Part shown: one piece after another, positions 52,402 through 61,134 of the stretch | How the letters are laid out: each line of letters begins with the position of its first letter | Position numbering within the stretch: the first letter of the stretch is position 1 | NCBI GenBank assembly: GCA_013375455.1 | Contig: JABXJT010000023.1 | Coordinates: 3,512-67,511, forward strand | From: Candidatus Helarchaeota archaeon | GTDB taxonomy: Archaea; Asgardarchaeota; Lokiarchaeia; Helarchaeales; HEL-GB-A | Direction of reading: 5' to 3' | Length of the DNA: 64,000 nucleotides | Program-made: the position numbers and the translations under genes | Notes under the pieces: model-generated | Told to the model about the DNA's origin: nothing | Database searches by the model: none | The model's input: only the letters and a program-made list of their open reading frames with translations

Positions 52402-53805
52402 ATGACGGAATATGATATAGTAATTGTTGGAGCGGGACCTGGCGGTTCCGTTGCTGCAAAGGTCGCAGCAGAAAATGGATTAAAGGCGATTTTTTTTGAG
52501 AGAGGACGCAAGCCTGGAGAGAAAAATTCCTCGGGTTGTGGATTAGGTCCCCGAATGTGGCGTGAGTTTCCAGAAATGATGAAAACGCTAACGCCAGATG
52601 TTGCCCCGAATTTAAGAATGGGAGCTTGCGTTGTTAATCATTATTTAAACAAGGATCTAAAGGAAATCGCAATTGAAATGTATTATCCAACTGAATCCGT
52701 TACTTACGAACCCGCAAAGCAGTTCATTACAATGAATTGTTACCGCTCTGAATTTGATCCGTGGATCGCAAACCACGCGGTTCAGGCAGGAGCAGAGCTT
52801 CGTACATCCACGCTCATTAAAGATCTAGTGAAGGATGAAAAAGGAAAAGTGATCGGGGTTCAAACTGAAAAAGGCGAGAAGATACTTGGAAAAATAGTAA
52901 TAGGGGCAGATGGTGTCATCTCAACGGTGGCAATTAGATCAGGTCTGAATCCACGCTGGCGTCCTGAACAGATTACTCTAGTTCCCCAGTATGATTTTGC
53001 AGCACCACCAGAAAAAATTGATAGAATGTTTGGACCTGATGGGCTCCTTGCGGATGCTGCTGATGGAATCTGGTGGGGTGTTAATTTCCCTGCAGCGTAT
53101 CAAGTCATTTTTGGAGATGGATTTCATATTGGGCTTGGTTCGTGGATGGGACAGTGGACTGCTAACCCTATAAGTTATCTAAATAAACTTGTTTCATGTA
53201 AGCCTTTCCAACGAATGGTAAAAGCCATCGGGGCGAAACCTCGTGAAGTTCAAGCGCATTTATTACCTTGGACTCAGGAACCAGTAAGGACTTTCACTGA
53301 TAATGTAATGTTGATTGGTGATGCGGGGGGATTTCCCTGTCCGTTAGAAGCTGAGGGAATATATCCAGCAATGGAGACTGGGAAATTAGCCGTAGAAACC
53401 GCTATAAAATGCATAGCCGATGGTGATACCTCCAAGCAAGCATTAAAATTGTACGAAGATAAATGGAAAAAGTCATCCGTTGGAATCGAATTCGAGGCTG
53501 GAGAATCATTACAGACGCTCTGGAAAAATTTATTCTTCAGCACCCAATCTGATGAGAATAACATGGAATGGTTCATTCCTCTTTACCATGAAATACGGGG
53601 CGGCCATTACGATTGGAGTGAGCCACACATCGTTCGTTTCCGCCAGATCATGAAAAAAGTTCAAGAATTTCTGCCTCAAGCAATGAAATTCATGACTAAA
53701 TATGGAATGCCCGTTTTATCTGATATAATGGGGGAAGACATGTCAATGTTTCCCCAAATGCTAAAATTCATGGAGAGTATGCGTCCAAAGAAGAAAAAAA
53801 AGTGA
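52402..53805 (+). CDS. FixC-like / geranylgeranyl-reductase family flavoprotein
   Basis: The FAD-binding N-terminus is IVIVGAGPGGSVAAKVAAENG with the following FFERGRKPGEKNSSGCGL. The second nucleotide motif is NVMLIGDAGGFPCPLEAEGIYPAMETG near residue 305. The length of 467 aa and the attached ferredoxin gene fit FixC/ETF-quinone oxidoreductase relatives, which accept electrons from ferredoxin or flavoproteins; the same fold serves geranylgeranyl-lipid saturation. No FixA/FixB (ETF) genes are in the window, so lipid reduction with ferredoxin is the simpler reading. It is the third gene of a run with leuDC. Confidence 0.82.
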   Translation: MTEYDIVIVGAGPGGSVAAKVAAENGLKAIFFERGRKPGEKNSSGCGLGPRMWREFPEMMKTLTPDVAPNLRMGACVVNHYLNKDLKEIAIEMYYPTESVTYEPAKQFITMNCYRSEFDPWIANHAVQAGAELRTSTLIKDLVKDEKGKVIGVQTEKGEKILGKIVIGADGVISTVAIRSGLNPRWRPEQITLVPQYDFAAPPEKIDRMFGPDGLLADAADGIWWGVNFPAAYQVIFGDGFHIGLGSWMGQWTANPISYLNKLVSCKPFQRMVKAIGAKPREVQAHLLPWTQEPVRTFTDNVMLIGDAGGFPCPLEAEGIYPAMETGKLAVETAIKCIADGDTSKQALKLYEDKWKKSSVGIEFEAGESLQTLWKNLFFSTQSDENNMEWFIPLYHEIRGGHYDWSEPHIVRFRQIMKKVQEFLPQAMKFMTKYGMPVLSDIMGEDMSMFPQMLKFMESMRPKKKKK

Positions 53806-53815
53806 GGTGAAATGG

Positions 53816-54085
53816 ATGAAAATTGAATTAACTGAAATTAGTCAGCACGTGGGAGATACTGGGGATTTTATTAAACTAAACATCGAGAAATGTAATGGTT
53901 GTGGGCGCTGTGCAGTTGTTTGTGTGATGAATCTTTGGTTACTTCGTGGTGGTAAAGCACAATTGAAAGGTGATTACAAAGAAAAATGCCTAGAGTGTGC
54001 CGCTTGCTATTCCGTTTGTGATATAGGTGCCATAGATTTTTCTTATCCCGCAGGCGGAACAGGCGTGGTTTTTTTAAAGGGGTGA
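53816..54085 (+). CDS. FixX-like ferredoxin
   Basis: An 89-residue two-cluster-like ferredoxin with IEKCNGCGRCAVVCVMNL and ECAACYSVCDIGAIDF, the two CxxCxxC-type motifs. This is the FixX layout: a ferredoxin paired with a FixC-type flavoprotein. ATG at 53816, with gaggtga just upstream, is preferred over GTG at 53807. It follows the flavoprotein stop by 10 bp and is surely co-transcribed. It would carry electrons to that enzyme. Confidence 0.88.
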   Translation: MKIELTEISQHVGDTGDFIKLNIEKCNGCGRCAVVCVMNLWLLRGGKAQLKGDYKEKCLECAACYSVCDIGAIDFSYPAGGTGVVFLKG

Positions 54086-54303
54086 AGAAATTAGAAAATA
54101 AAAAATAAAAATATGTATGTAGAATTGATTTTATACACGTTTTGAATTTAAAAACAATAGGTTGAAAATTTAGAGAGGTTATCGAAATAGAGAAGAATAT
54201 AATCATTGGAGTCATTTATTCACAATTTGATGAAAAGGCTGGACCAACTCCAGTTTCATGGGTCCCCTCAGATTTACCTTATAGTACAAGAGATCTTATA
54301 AGC

Positions 54304-55248
54304 TTGAAATCCTTAAATATTTTATCAGGGGAAAGAGGGGCTGTTCCGAAATCGTTGGCAATTGTTCCATTTCCTTCTGCAAAATTAAAGGGATTAATAA
54401 GAACTTTTGAAATTAGAGATATAAGCCGTCGGGGGGGGGTAATTGATACTACAATTGCTATACTTTTCGATGAAGCCCACGATTCCATTTTTTACAAATA
54501 CATGAATAATTTCGAGGGAATTTTTGAAAAAACTGTTTGTAAAATTATCAACTTAGAGGAATCAAAAGCAGATAAAGAGCAAATTGAAGTAGAATTAAAG
54601 AGATTTTACAACAATGTCCTTGTAACTTTAGACGAATTATTTGATTCCGAAATATCAGGGGAGCCAGAGGAATTTCCAACGGTGGAAGATGAGGAAGCTG
54701 AAATAAAAGTAAACCGGTTTAAAATAGTTGTATGCGGGGATCCAGCGGTAGGAAAGACTTCAACGGTCCTAAGGTTCACGAATAAAACTTTTAGGAGAAC
54801 TTACATTATGACCTTGGGAGTAAACGTAACTGAAAAAATAATTCGGATTAAAAATACGCAGATTAAATTTGTAATCTGGGATATTGCAGGACAGAGCAAA
54901 TTTCAAATGATGCGAAGACATTTTTACGAAGGCGCAGATGGTCAATTATTAATATTCGATTTAACACGACCAAAGACTTTTCAAAACATTAAGAAATGGT
55001 ATGAAGACATAAAATTATACATGAAAGAAGAATTACACGGATTCATTATAGGAAATAAAAGTGATTTAATTGATCAGAGAAAATTATTCAAGGATGAAAT
55101 ATTAATACTTGCTAAAGAGCTTAATCTTGAGTATATTGAAACTTCTGCGCTAACTGGAAAAAATGTGGATGAAGCATTTCATAAATTAGGGGAATTACTA
55201 TCTAATTATTTGGAAGAAAAGAAAACTCGACTTCTTGATGAAGAATAA
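54304..55248 (+). CDS. Rab-like small GTPase with N-terminal longin-like domain, start unclear
   Basis: The coordinates begin at the first canonical start (TTG), but the same frame is open from 54166 and encodes IIIGVIYSQFDEKAGPTPVS, the first strands of a longin-like domain. The likely start is the ATA at 54187, 8 bases after gagagg, giving 353 residues. In the shown numbering a linker leads to a complete Ras-superfamily domain: G1 GDPAVGKT (145-152), G3 DIAGQ (193-197), G4 NKSD (251-254) and G5 ETSAL. Closest in style to Rab/Rag GTPases of Asgard archaea. It has no C-terminal Cys for prenylation. Confidence 0.82.
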   Translation: MKSLNILSGERGAVPKSLAIVPFPSAKLKGLIRTFEIRDISRRGGVIDTTIAILFDEAHDSIFYKYMNNFEGIFEKTVCKIINLEESKADKEQIEVELKRFYNNVLVTLDELFDSEISGEPEEFPTVEDEEAEIKVNRFKIVVCGDPAVGKTSTVLRFTNKTFRRTYIMTLGVNVTEKIIRIKNTQIKFVIWDIAGQSKFQMMRRHFYEGADGQLLIFDLTRPKTFQNIKKWYEDIKLYMKEELHGFIIGNKSDLIDQRKLFKDEILILAKELNLEYIETSALTGKNVDEAFHKLGELLSNYLEEKKTRLLDEE

Positions 55249-55314
55249 ATACCGCAAACTCAATTTTAATTCAATATTTTCATATTATGCCATTATAACG
55301 TAGTTACGATTCTA

Positions 55315-56733
55315 CTATCTGTAAATTTTTTTTATCAACTTTCCGTTTTCATCAATAAATTGAATTTCCATTTCCATTTGATTAATTGAATGCGCAGCAC
55401 AAGTTAGACAAGGATCATATGCGCGAATTGCCATCTCAATTCTATTGAGGCCATCTTTAGGAATATTTCCATCTTGAATTAATTGTCGTGCTGCTACTTT
55501 GATCGATTGATTTATTGCTGCATTATTATTCACAGTTGCTACAATTAAATTAACATCTATTAGCTTTCCATTACTATTTGCTTTATAATGATGAATTAAG
55601 GTCCCCCGGGGTGCCTCGACAACTCCAATACCTTCTCCTGCAGTTCTTTCTACCTTTTTCCGAATGTTAGTACTGATAAGATTTTTGTCCTCAAGTAATT
55701 CTTTAGCTCTTTCAAGTGCATACAATAATTCAATTAATCTTGCAAGATGATAAGCTAATGTTTGATTTGCAGGCCTACCGTATAATGCTCTAAATTCTTT
55801 AAGGGCTTGCTGTGCTTTTGGAGTGCGCATGCTTTCACAAATATTTAAACGTGCGAGCGGTCCAACGCGATAAATTCCATTTGGCCAACCCTTTATTTTT
55901 AGGAAGGGAAATTTAAGATAAGTCCACGGTTCTACGTGCTCTGCAATGCCTTGGAAATACTTGTTTGGGGGCATATCATCAATTATATGACAGCCATTAT
56001 CAGTAACACGTATATTTCCATCATATAATTCAAACGCGCCATTTTTTGTGAGTCCCACAAAATTTGTTTCAATAACTGAAAAATTATTTATAAATTCCGA
56101 ATTCTGTATCAAATGACTTTTACATATATCCAGAAGGTCATTATATATTGGAAATATTTGTTTTAATTCGGATAATCTTTTTTCTTGTTCAATTTGCGTA
56201 ATTCCTTTGCTCATTCCGCCTGGTATTGCTGTTACGGGATGTATCGCTTTTCCACCTATGAGTTCTATTAGATTATGCCCGAACTTTCGTATTTCTATAG
56301 CCTTTTTAACCAATTCTGGATCTTTTTTCAAAAGACCAACAACATTTCTGTCCTCCGGCTTAGATTCTGATCCTAAAATGAAATCAGGCGCAGCGAGGAA
56401 AAAGAAGTGTAGTGCATGTGAATGAATCATCTGCCCCATGTGCATGAGTTCTCGTAATAATTTCGCAGTTTCAGGTATATCAACACCAAGTAGATCATCG
56501 CAAGCTTTCGCTGATGCGAGGTGGTGACTCACTGGGCAAATTCCACAGGCGCGAGTAGTAATCCGCGGGGCGTCATAAAACATCCTTCCCTGCATAAACT
56601 TTTCAAATCCCTTAAATTCCGTGACATGGAAATGTGCATCCAGTAGCTGACCTCGTTTATCCAATAGAAATGTAATTTTGGCATGACCTTCTACTCTTGT
56701 TGCAACATTGATATTTTTAACTTCTTCACTCAT
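55315..56733 (-). CDS. mvhA: Group 3 [NiFe] hydrogenase large subunit
   Basis: The NiFe active-site ligands are RACGICPVSH (Cys63, Cys66) and DPCLTCAAH (Cys442, Cys445). The residues after His448 (SINQMEMEIQF...) are the C-terminal extension normally removed by a maturation protease. The 472-residue length fits MvhA/FrhA-type subunits. It overlaps the start of the small subunit by 8 bp and ends the minus-strand operon with HdrA-MvhD. It would oxidise H2 and pass electrons through MvhG to HdrA. Confidence 0.92.
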   Translation of the reverse strand: MSEEVKNINVATRVEGHAKITFLLDKRGQLLDAHFHVTEFKGFEKFMQGRMFYDAPRITTRACGICPVSHHLASAKACDDLLGVDIPETAKLLRELMHMGQMIHSHALHFFFLAAPDFILGSESKPEDRNVVGLLKKDPELVKKAIEIRKFGHNLIELIGGKAIHPVTAIPGGMSKGITQIEQEKRLSELKQIFPIYNDLLDICKSHLIQNSEFINNFSVIETNFVGLTKNGAFELYDGNIRVTDNGCHIIDDMPPNKYFQGIAEHVEPWTYLKFPFLKIKGWPNGIYRVGPLARLNICESMRTPKAQQALKEFRALYGRPANQTLAYHLARLIELLYALERAKELLEDKNLISTNIRKKVERTAGEGIGVVEAPRGTLIHHYKANSNGKLIDVNLIVATVNNNAAINQSIKVAARQLIQDGNIPKDGLNRIEMAIRAYDPCLTCAAHSINQMEMEIQFIDENGKLIKKIYR

Positions 56734-57643
56734 TTTTTTTACCTCTTTCTCGTTTTTTATGAACTTGATGAAGAATGGAGAAGGGTAAAGAATATCGATA
56801 GACTGTTCCTGATAAATCCTCCTGAGTAATCAATTGTCCAATGGGAAAAATTGATGACAACCCACTAATTGATGCACATCCCTGATCTCTTTCTTTTTCA
56901 AGAGGTCCCATGCAACCTCTACAGGGTATATTCGCATTAACACATCGTCCTTTGCAACCTTCTCTTGTAGCAAAACCAATACATAAAATTCCTTGTTCTA
57001 GAAAACATAAATCCTCTCTATAATCTATTTCATGAGATGCATTTACCCGAAATGTGAGAAATTCTTTGGTAGGGATCAACATGCTTTCATGACTCTTCTC
57101 ACATTCAGCACAGAGATTTTTTGAAGGAATACTTGGTTCGCGCCCATCTAAAATGGCTAATAAAAAGTCTTTAATCATGCTTGGTACTGGCGGACAGCCT
57201 GGAATTTTAAAATCTACATTAATGATATTTTCTAAAACTTCTACATATTCTGTAAGTGGGGAAACATTTTCTGATGGAATAATCCCATGTTCATTAGTTA
57301 AAACTGTTTTATATGAGTACTCTAAAATTTCATCTCTTCTAAAATAATTTCTTAAGCCAGTAATTCCCCCAAAACAAGCACATGATCCTAATGCAATGAC
57401 TTTTTTTGCTTTTTTTCTAATTTCTTTTGCCAATTCAATGTCATGTTCATTACTAATTGTACCATTTATTAAAGCAATATCACAAAGCGGGATTTCTTTG
57501 ATATCTAAAAGTGTAGTGCAATAAATTAAGTCTACTCTATTTAATATTTCTATTATCTCTTCGTGCAAATCTAAAATGGAAATGACGCAACCAGTGCAGC
57601 CAGTTATATTTACTATAGCCAATCTTGGTTTTATTGAACTCAT
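56726..57643 (-). CDS. mvhG: [NiFe] hydrogenase small subunit
   Basis: The N-terminal cluster motif is IVNITGCTGCVISIL, with GSCACFGG, PGCPPVPSMI and IPCRGCMGPLEKERDQG holding the iron-sulfur cluster ligands of MvhG/FrhG small subunits. The length of 305 aa is normal. It lies between mvhA (8-bp overlap) and the hdrA-mvhD gene (11 bp), so the three are one operon. There is no twin-arginine signal, so it is a cytoplasmic subunit. Confidence 0.92.
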   Translation of the reverse strand: MSSIKPRLAIVNITGCTGCVISILDLHEEIIEILNRVDLIYCTTLLDIKEIPLCDIALINGTISNEHDIELAKEIRKKAKKVIALGSCACFGGITGLRNYFRRDEILEYSYKTVLTNEHGIIPSENVSPLTEYVEVLENIINVDFKIPGCPPVPSMIKDFLLAILDGREPSIPSKNLCAECEKSHESMLIPTKEFLTFRVNASHEIDYREDLCFLEQGILCIGFATREGCKGRCVNANIPCRGCMGPLEKERDQGCASISGLSSIFPIGQLITQEDLSGTVYRYSLPFSILHQVHKKRERGKKNE

Positions 57644-57654
57644 ATTTTTATCAC

Positions 57655-59997
57655 CTATTCATTTAACATTTGAACGTAATCCTCTATTTCTTTAACAAAT
57701 TTTTCACTTTCTAGATACGAAATAAACAGTATTTTAAGTCGTTTCTCCTCCATACCTCTTGCTTTTAGTAATTCCTTGAGTAAATCTATCCGTTTTTCAA
57801 GGTCATAGTTCCCACCTATATATTGGCAATTTTCTGGATAACAAGCTCCAAGGACAATTCCATCAAACCCCTTTTCAATCGCGTATAATAAGAATCGTGG
57901 ATCAATTCGCCCACTACAAGGTACACGAATTATTGAAATGTTTGGGGGAAAAGTTTTTCCTGTTAATCCTACTTGATCCGCCGCTGGATAAGCACATCCA
58001 TTACACATTATTCCAAGGATTTTTGGCCCTTCCGGTGGTTGATATTCGGAAAGTATATCGATAGAACGATAAATAGATTCAGAGGGGAAAAGTAGAAGGT
58101 CTCGTGCACCTGTTGGACAGGCAGCAACACAGTTTCCACAGCCTCTACATAAAGTTGGATCTACAACGCTTATCTTCTTTTCAGGATCAATTGAACATGC
58201 ATGGAAGAAGCATGTTTTTACACAAATCCCCTCTCCACCACATATGGATTCGTCAACATCTGAGATTGTTACAAATTGTGTAATTTCATTCCCACTAAGT
58301 ATTCGGGATATTCCAGCTGCTGCAGCATATCCATCCACGATTGCTTCATTGATCGTGCGAGGGCCTATACAACTCCCTGCTAAATATTTTCCTACATCAT
58401 ATGTACTAACAGGTTCAAGCATCATATCAGATTCTTTAAAAAAACCTTCTGGTGTTTTTGCAAGCCCTAGTAATTCCCGAATCTTGTCAGTATCCTTATT
58501 GGGTATCATAGGAGTTGCTAGGACAATCATATCAAAAGGAATCATCAATTTGCCTCCCGCAACTGTTATTGTTAAATTTATCTCATCACTTTCTAATTTA
58601 TATTTTTCAGGTTTTTTATGGAAATGTTCTGGAATTGCCCTAATCCATTCTACGTTTTTGAAATTTTCTGTTTCTTTTATATATTCTTCACCCATTTTGC
58701 CTATAGCATAAATATCTCGATAGAAGATGTAAATTTTGGTGTCAGGCAATTTCTCTACAGTTTGTTTAACAGCAGTTGCAGTGGCCATACAACAATAGCG
58801 GGAGCAATACGGAATTTTTCCTGTTTGTCTGGAGCCAACACATAAGATAAATGCAATACTTTCTGGAGGTTCTTTATTTGAGGGTTTCAAAATTTTTCCA
58901 TTAAAAGGTCCATTTGAAACCAACATTCTTTCATATTCTTCAAGGGATAAGATGTCTTTCGACATTCCATAACCATATTCATTAGGTTGGTACATATTAT
59001 ATCCAATTGCAGTAATAATTCCTCCTACATTAATATCAAATTCCTTTTCTTCCTCATTTAAATCAATTGCCTTTAAATCACAAACCTTCGCACACAATTG
59101 TGAACATTCATTGCGACAATATTGGATATCACTTTGGCTTATAAAAGGGAGTCTTGGAAAAGGGTCAAAATTAGGTAAATGAATGACTTTTTTATCTATT
59201 AATTTGTAATTATATTTATCTGGGACATTCGTTTTACAAACGTCTATACATTGACCGCAATTATTACATATCTCTTTTACGAATCGTGGATGATGTTTTA
59301 TCGTTATTATGTAATTTCCAGTTCTTCCCCTTACTTTAACAACTTCCGAGAGGGGAAATATCTCCACATTAGGAGTTCTTGATAATGTATTGATTATGGG
59401 CGTAAGTGCACAAGCACTACATTCATCGCGTGGAAAAGCCTTGCTGAACCGTAGTTGTGGTCCCCCTATATATGGTTCTTTTTCCACAAGATATGTATAA
59501 AAACCTTGATTCGCAAGAGCTAATGTTGCATGTATCCCACTAATCCCTGCTCCAATAACCAACACAGATTTTAAATTTGGAACACTTTCAGTTTTAATCG
59601 TTTTTGCTGTTCGAAGCTCTTCCAATGCAGCCAAGATAAATGCTTTGGATTTCTCATTAATTTGTTCTTCGCTTTGATTTCGATGCGCCCAGGCTACTTG
59701 TTCCCGGATATTTGCAAATTTAATTAATCCTGGATTAATGTTTAGTTTTTCATAAAAAATCTCCTGAAATGCTTTTTCATAATATTTAGGTGAACAGCCA
59801 ATAAATAGTAGTCCATCAATTTCGATATCCTGGGCTGCTTTAATTAAGTCCTCTTGGTCGTGAATGGAACAAGATGCTTCATAAACTCTTGTAACCTTAA
59901 CATCAGGTTGTTTTTGACAAAATTCTTTAAGTTTGTCTACATTTAAATGAGAATCAATCTCTCCTCTGCAAGAACATAATATCGTACCAATATTCAT
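57655..59997 (-). CDS. hdrA: HdrA-MvhD fusion: heterodisulfide reductase subunit A with fused hydrogenase delta subunit
   Basis: The 780-residue protein has HdrA order: N-terminal CSCRGEID, FAD-binding LVIGAGISGIHATLALANQG and CSACALTPII, ferredoxin-type clusters NNCGQCIDVCK, CGGEGICVKTC and CRGCGNCVAACPTGA. A C-terminal MvhD/FlpD domain follows (GIMCNGCAYPAADQVG, VPCSGRIDPRF, VLGACYPENCQYIGG). In methanogens MvhD is a separate [2Fe-2S] protein linking hydrogenase to HdrA, which bifurcates electrons at its flavin. Fused proteins skip that interface. HdrB and HdrC are not in the window. It stands first after the longin-like gene, with a 29-bp gap. Confidence 0.92.
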   Translation of the reverse strand: MNIGTILCSCRGEIDSHLNVDKLKEFCQKQPDVKVTRVYEASCSIHDQEDLIKAAQDIEIDGLLFIGCSPKYYEKAFQEIFYEKLNINPGLIKFANIREQVAWAHRNQSEEQINEKSKAFILAALEELRTAKTIKTESVPNLKSVLVIGAGISGIHATLALANQGFYTYLVEKEPYIGGPQLRFSKAFPRDECSACALTPIINTLSRTPNVEIFPLSEVVKVRGRTGNYIITIKHHPRFVKEICNNCGQCIDVCKTNVPDKYNYKLIDKKVIHLPNFDPFPRLPFISQSDIQYCRNECSQLCAKVCDLKAIDLNEEEKEFDINVGGIITAIGYNMYQPNEYGYGMSKDILSLEEYERMLVSNGPFNGKILKPSNKEPPESIAFILCVGSRQTGKIPYCSRYCCMATATAVKQTVEKLPDTKIYIFYRDIYAIGKMGEEYIKETENFKNVEWIRAIPEHFHKKPEKYKLESDEINLTITVAGGKLMIPFDMIVLATPMIPNKDTDKIRELLGLAKTPEGFFKESDMMLEPVSTYDVGKYLAGSCIGPRTINEAIVDGYAAAAGISRILSGNEITQFVTISDVDESICGGEGICVKTCFFHACSIDPEKKISVVDPTLCRGCGNCVAACPTGARDLLLFPSESIYRSIDILSEYQPPEGPKILGIMCNGCAYPAADQVGLTGKTFPPNISIIRVPCSGRIDPRFLLYAIEKGFDGIVLGACYPENCQYIGGNYDLEKRIDLLKELLKARGMEEKRLKILFISYLESEKFVKEIEDYVQMLNE

Positions 59998-60026
59998 AAT
60001 TTTCCCTCTCGATCAAAATTTCTAAT

Positions 60027-60611
60027 TCAAGTAAAATTGGATAAGAATGTATTTTTTAACTGTTGTACTATTAATTTTACTTGGGTTTCACTGATTTTAC
60101 TTTTAAGAGAATCCCCAATTGTTGAAATTAAATCTTTTAAATGGTTTATTTTAAAATTTTGTTTCCGCTTACATACTATTTTAATTGATGCGTTCATAAC
60201 ATTTTCTCCAATAGAGCCAAATAAACTGATCAAATAAGATTCGATTTCCTCTAAGAGTCTGCTGGGTGATTTGAAATAATACTCTATTAGTGCGGTATTT
60301 ATAATTTTATCTAATTTCGATTCAAAATTAATTGATTCTATTTTATCAATTAGGAGATTTTTATCTAATTTTGTGTTAGTGTCAACTTTGTTAATTATTT
60401 CTTCAAAAACTCTTATTATTTTAGTTAAAATTATCTCTCCAAATAGGGGATCTACGTCTTTCGTTACATTAAGAGTAAATATAAATGAAGAATGGGTTTC
60501 ATATATAAATTTAGATGCCTGCATATCCATAACACGTATGCTATCAATCGATAATTCCTTAGACAAAGAAAAAATTGCTGATAAAAATCCTGAAATAAGA
60601 TCTTCATCCAA
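60027..60611 (-). CDS. Longin-like domain protein heading the hydrogenase operon, start unclear
   Basis: The stated start is the first canonical one, a TTG, but the frame is open to 60737. Upstream codons give VKDVFIFHEIGYSIFHRAY, the first strands of the domain that continues as DEDLISGFLSAIFSLSKELS. An ATT at 60695 would give 222 residues; it has no good ribosome site. The same pattern occurs in the 39347-41521 protein. The rest is helical with no enzyme motif. It is 29 bp ahead of hdrA on the same strand and presumably in the operon, so it may regulate or localise the hydrogenase complex. Confidence 0.6.
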   Translation of the reverse strand: MDEDLISGFLSAIFSLSKELSIDSIRVMDMQASKFIYETHSSFIFTLNVTKDVDPLFGEIILTKIIRVFEEIINKVDTNTKLDKNLLIDKIESINFESKLDKIINTALIEYYFKSPSRLLEEIESYLISLFGSIGENVMNASIKIVCKRKQNFKINHLKDLISTIGDSLKSKISETQVKLIVQQLKNTFLSNFT

Positions 60612-60737
60612 TTTTGAAGTTACATAAGCTCTATGAAAAATAGAATATCCGATCTCGTGGAATATGAATACATCCTTAACTTTTTTGGCTCTAATTCGGT
60701 CTAAATTGAAATCAGATGCTAATTTTCTCGCCCCATT

Positions 60738-61134
60738 CTATTCTTTAGGAATTTAACTTTGAAAATGAATGTAATATTCATAACATTCATTTCAATTACT
60801 CATATTTTCTACAACTTTGTAATAAAAAATTAACATTTAAAATTTAAATTTTATCTTTGAAAAGATGTTGTATTATACATGCCCTGTCATTTAAAATTAC
60901 GTACAAAATTATTATATTTAATAGAATTTTAAAAGATTGATTAAAAATAGAATAAAAGGCTATTATAATCTCTCATTTATTTTTTAAAATTCTCAATTAT
61001 TTTTCAAATCAATGAAAAAAAATCAAAAAAAGGTAAAAGATTAGTTCAAATTAAAAAAGGAGGTCATAATATATTCTCATTTATTTTATAAATTTAGATT
61101 GTCTTTAAAAAGAAGAGAATATAAATAGCTGAAG
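60738..61134. promoter_or_regulatory. Upstream region of the hydrogenase operon with an inverted repeat
   Basis: This roughly 400-bp, extremely AT-rich spacer lies upstream of the longin-like/hydrogenase operon. A perfect 10-bp inverted repeat (60763-60772 and 60783-60792, 10-base spacer) about 70-100 bp ahead of the likely start is a candidate operator. Two similar stretches around tctcatttatttt (about 60975-60993 and 61074-61092) form an imperfect direct repeat. A Shine-Dalgarno-like aaggaggt at 61060-61067 (+) is followed by no gene. No RNA gene is recognised. Confidence 0.4.

Noticed and set aside
58244..58711. 155-codon plus-strand ORF
   Set aside because: It lies opposite the HdrA-MvhD gene and shows no protein features of its own.
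61060..61067. Strong Shine-Dalgarno-like aaggaggt on the plus strand
   Set aside because: No plausible start codon or reading frame follows; only a 20-codon stretch with an ATA start is possible.
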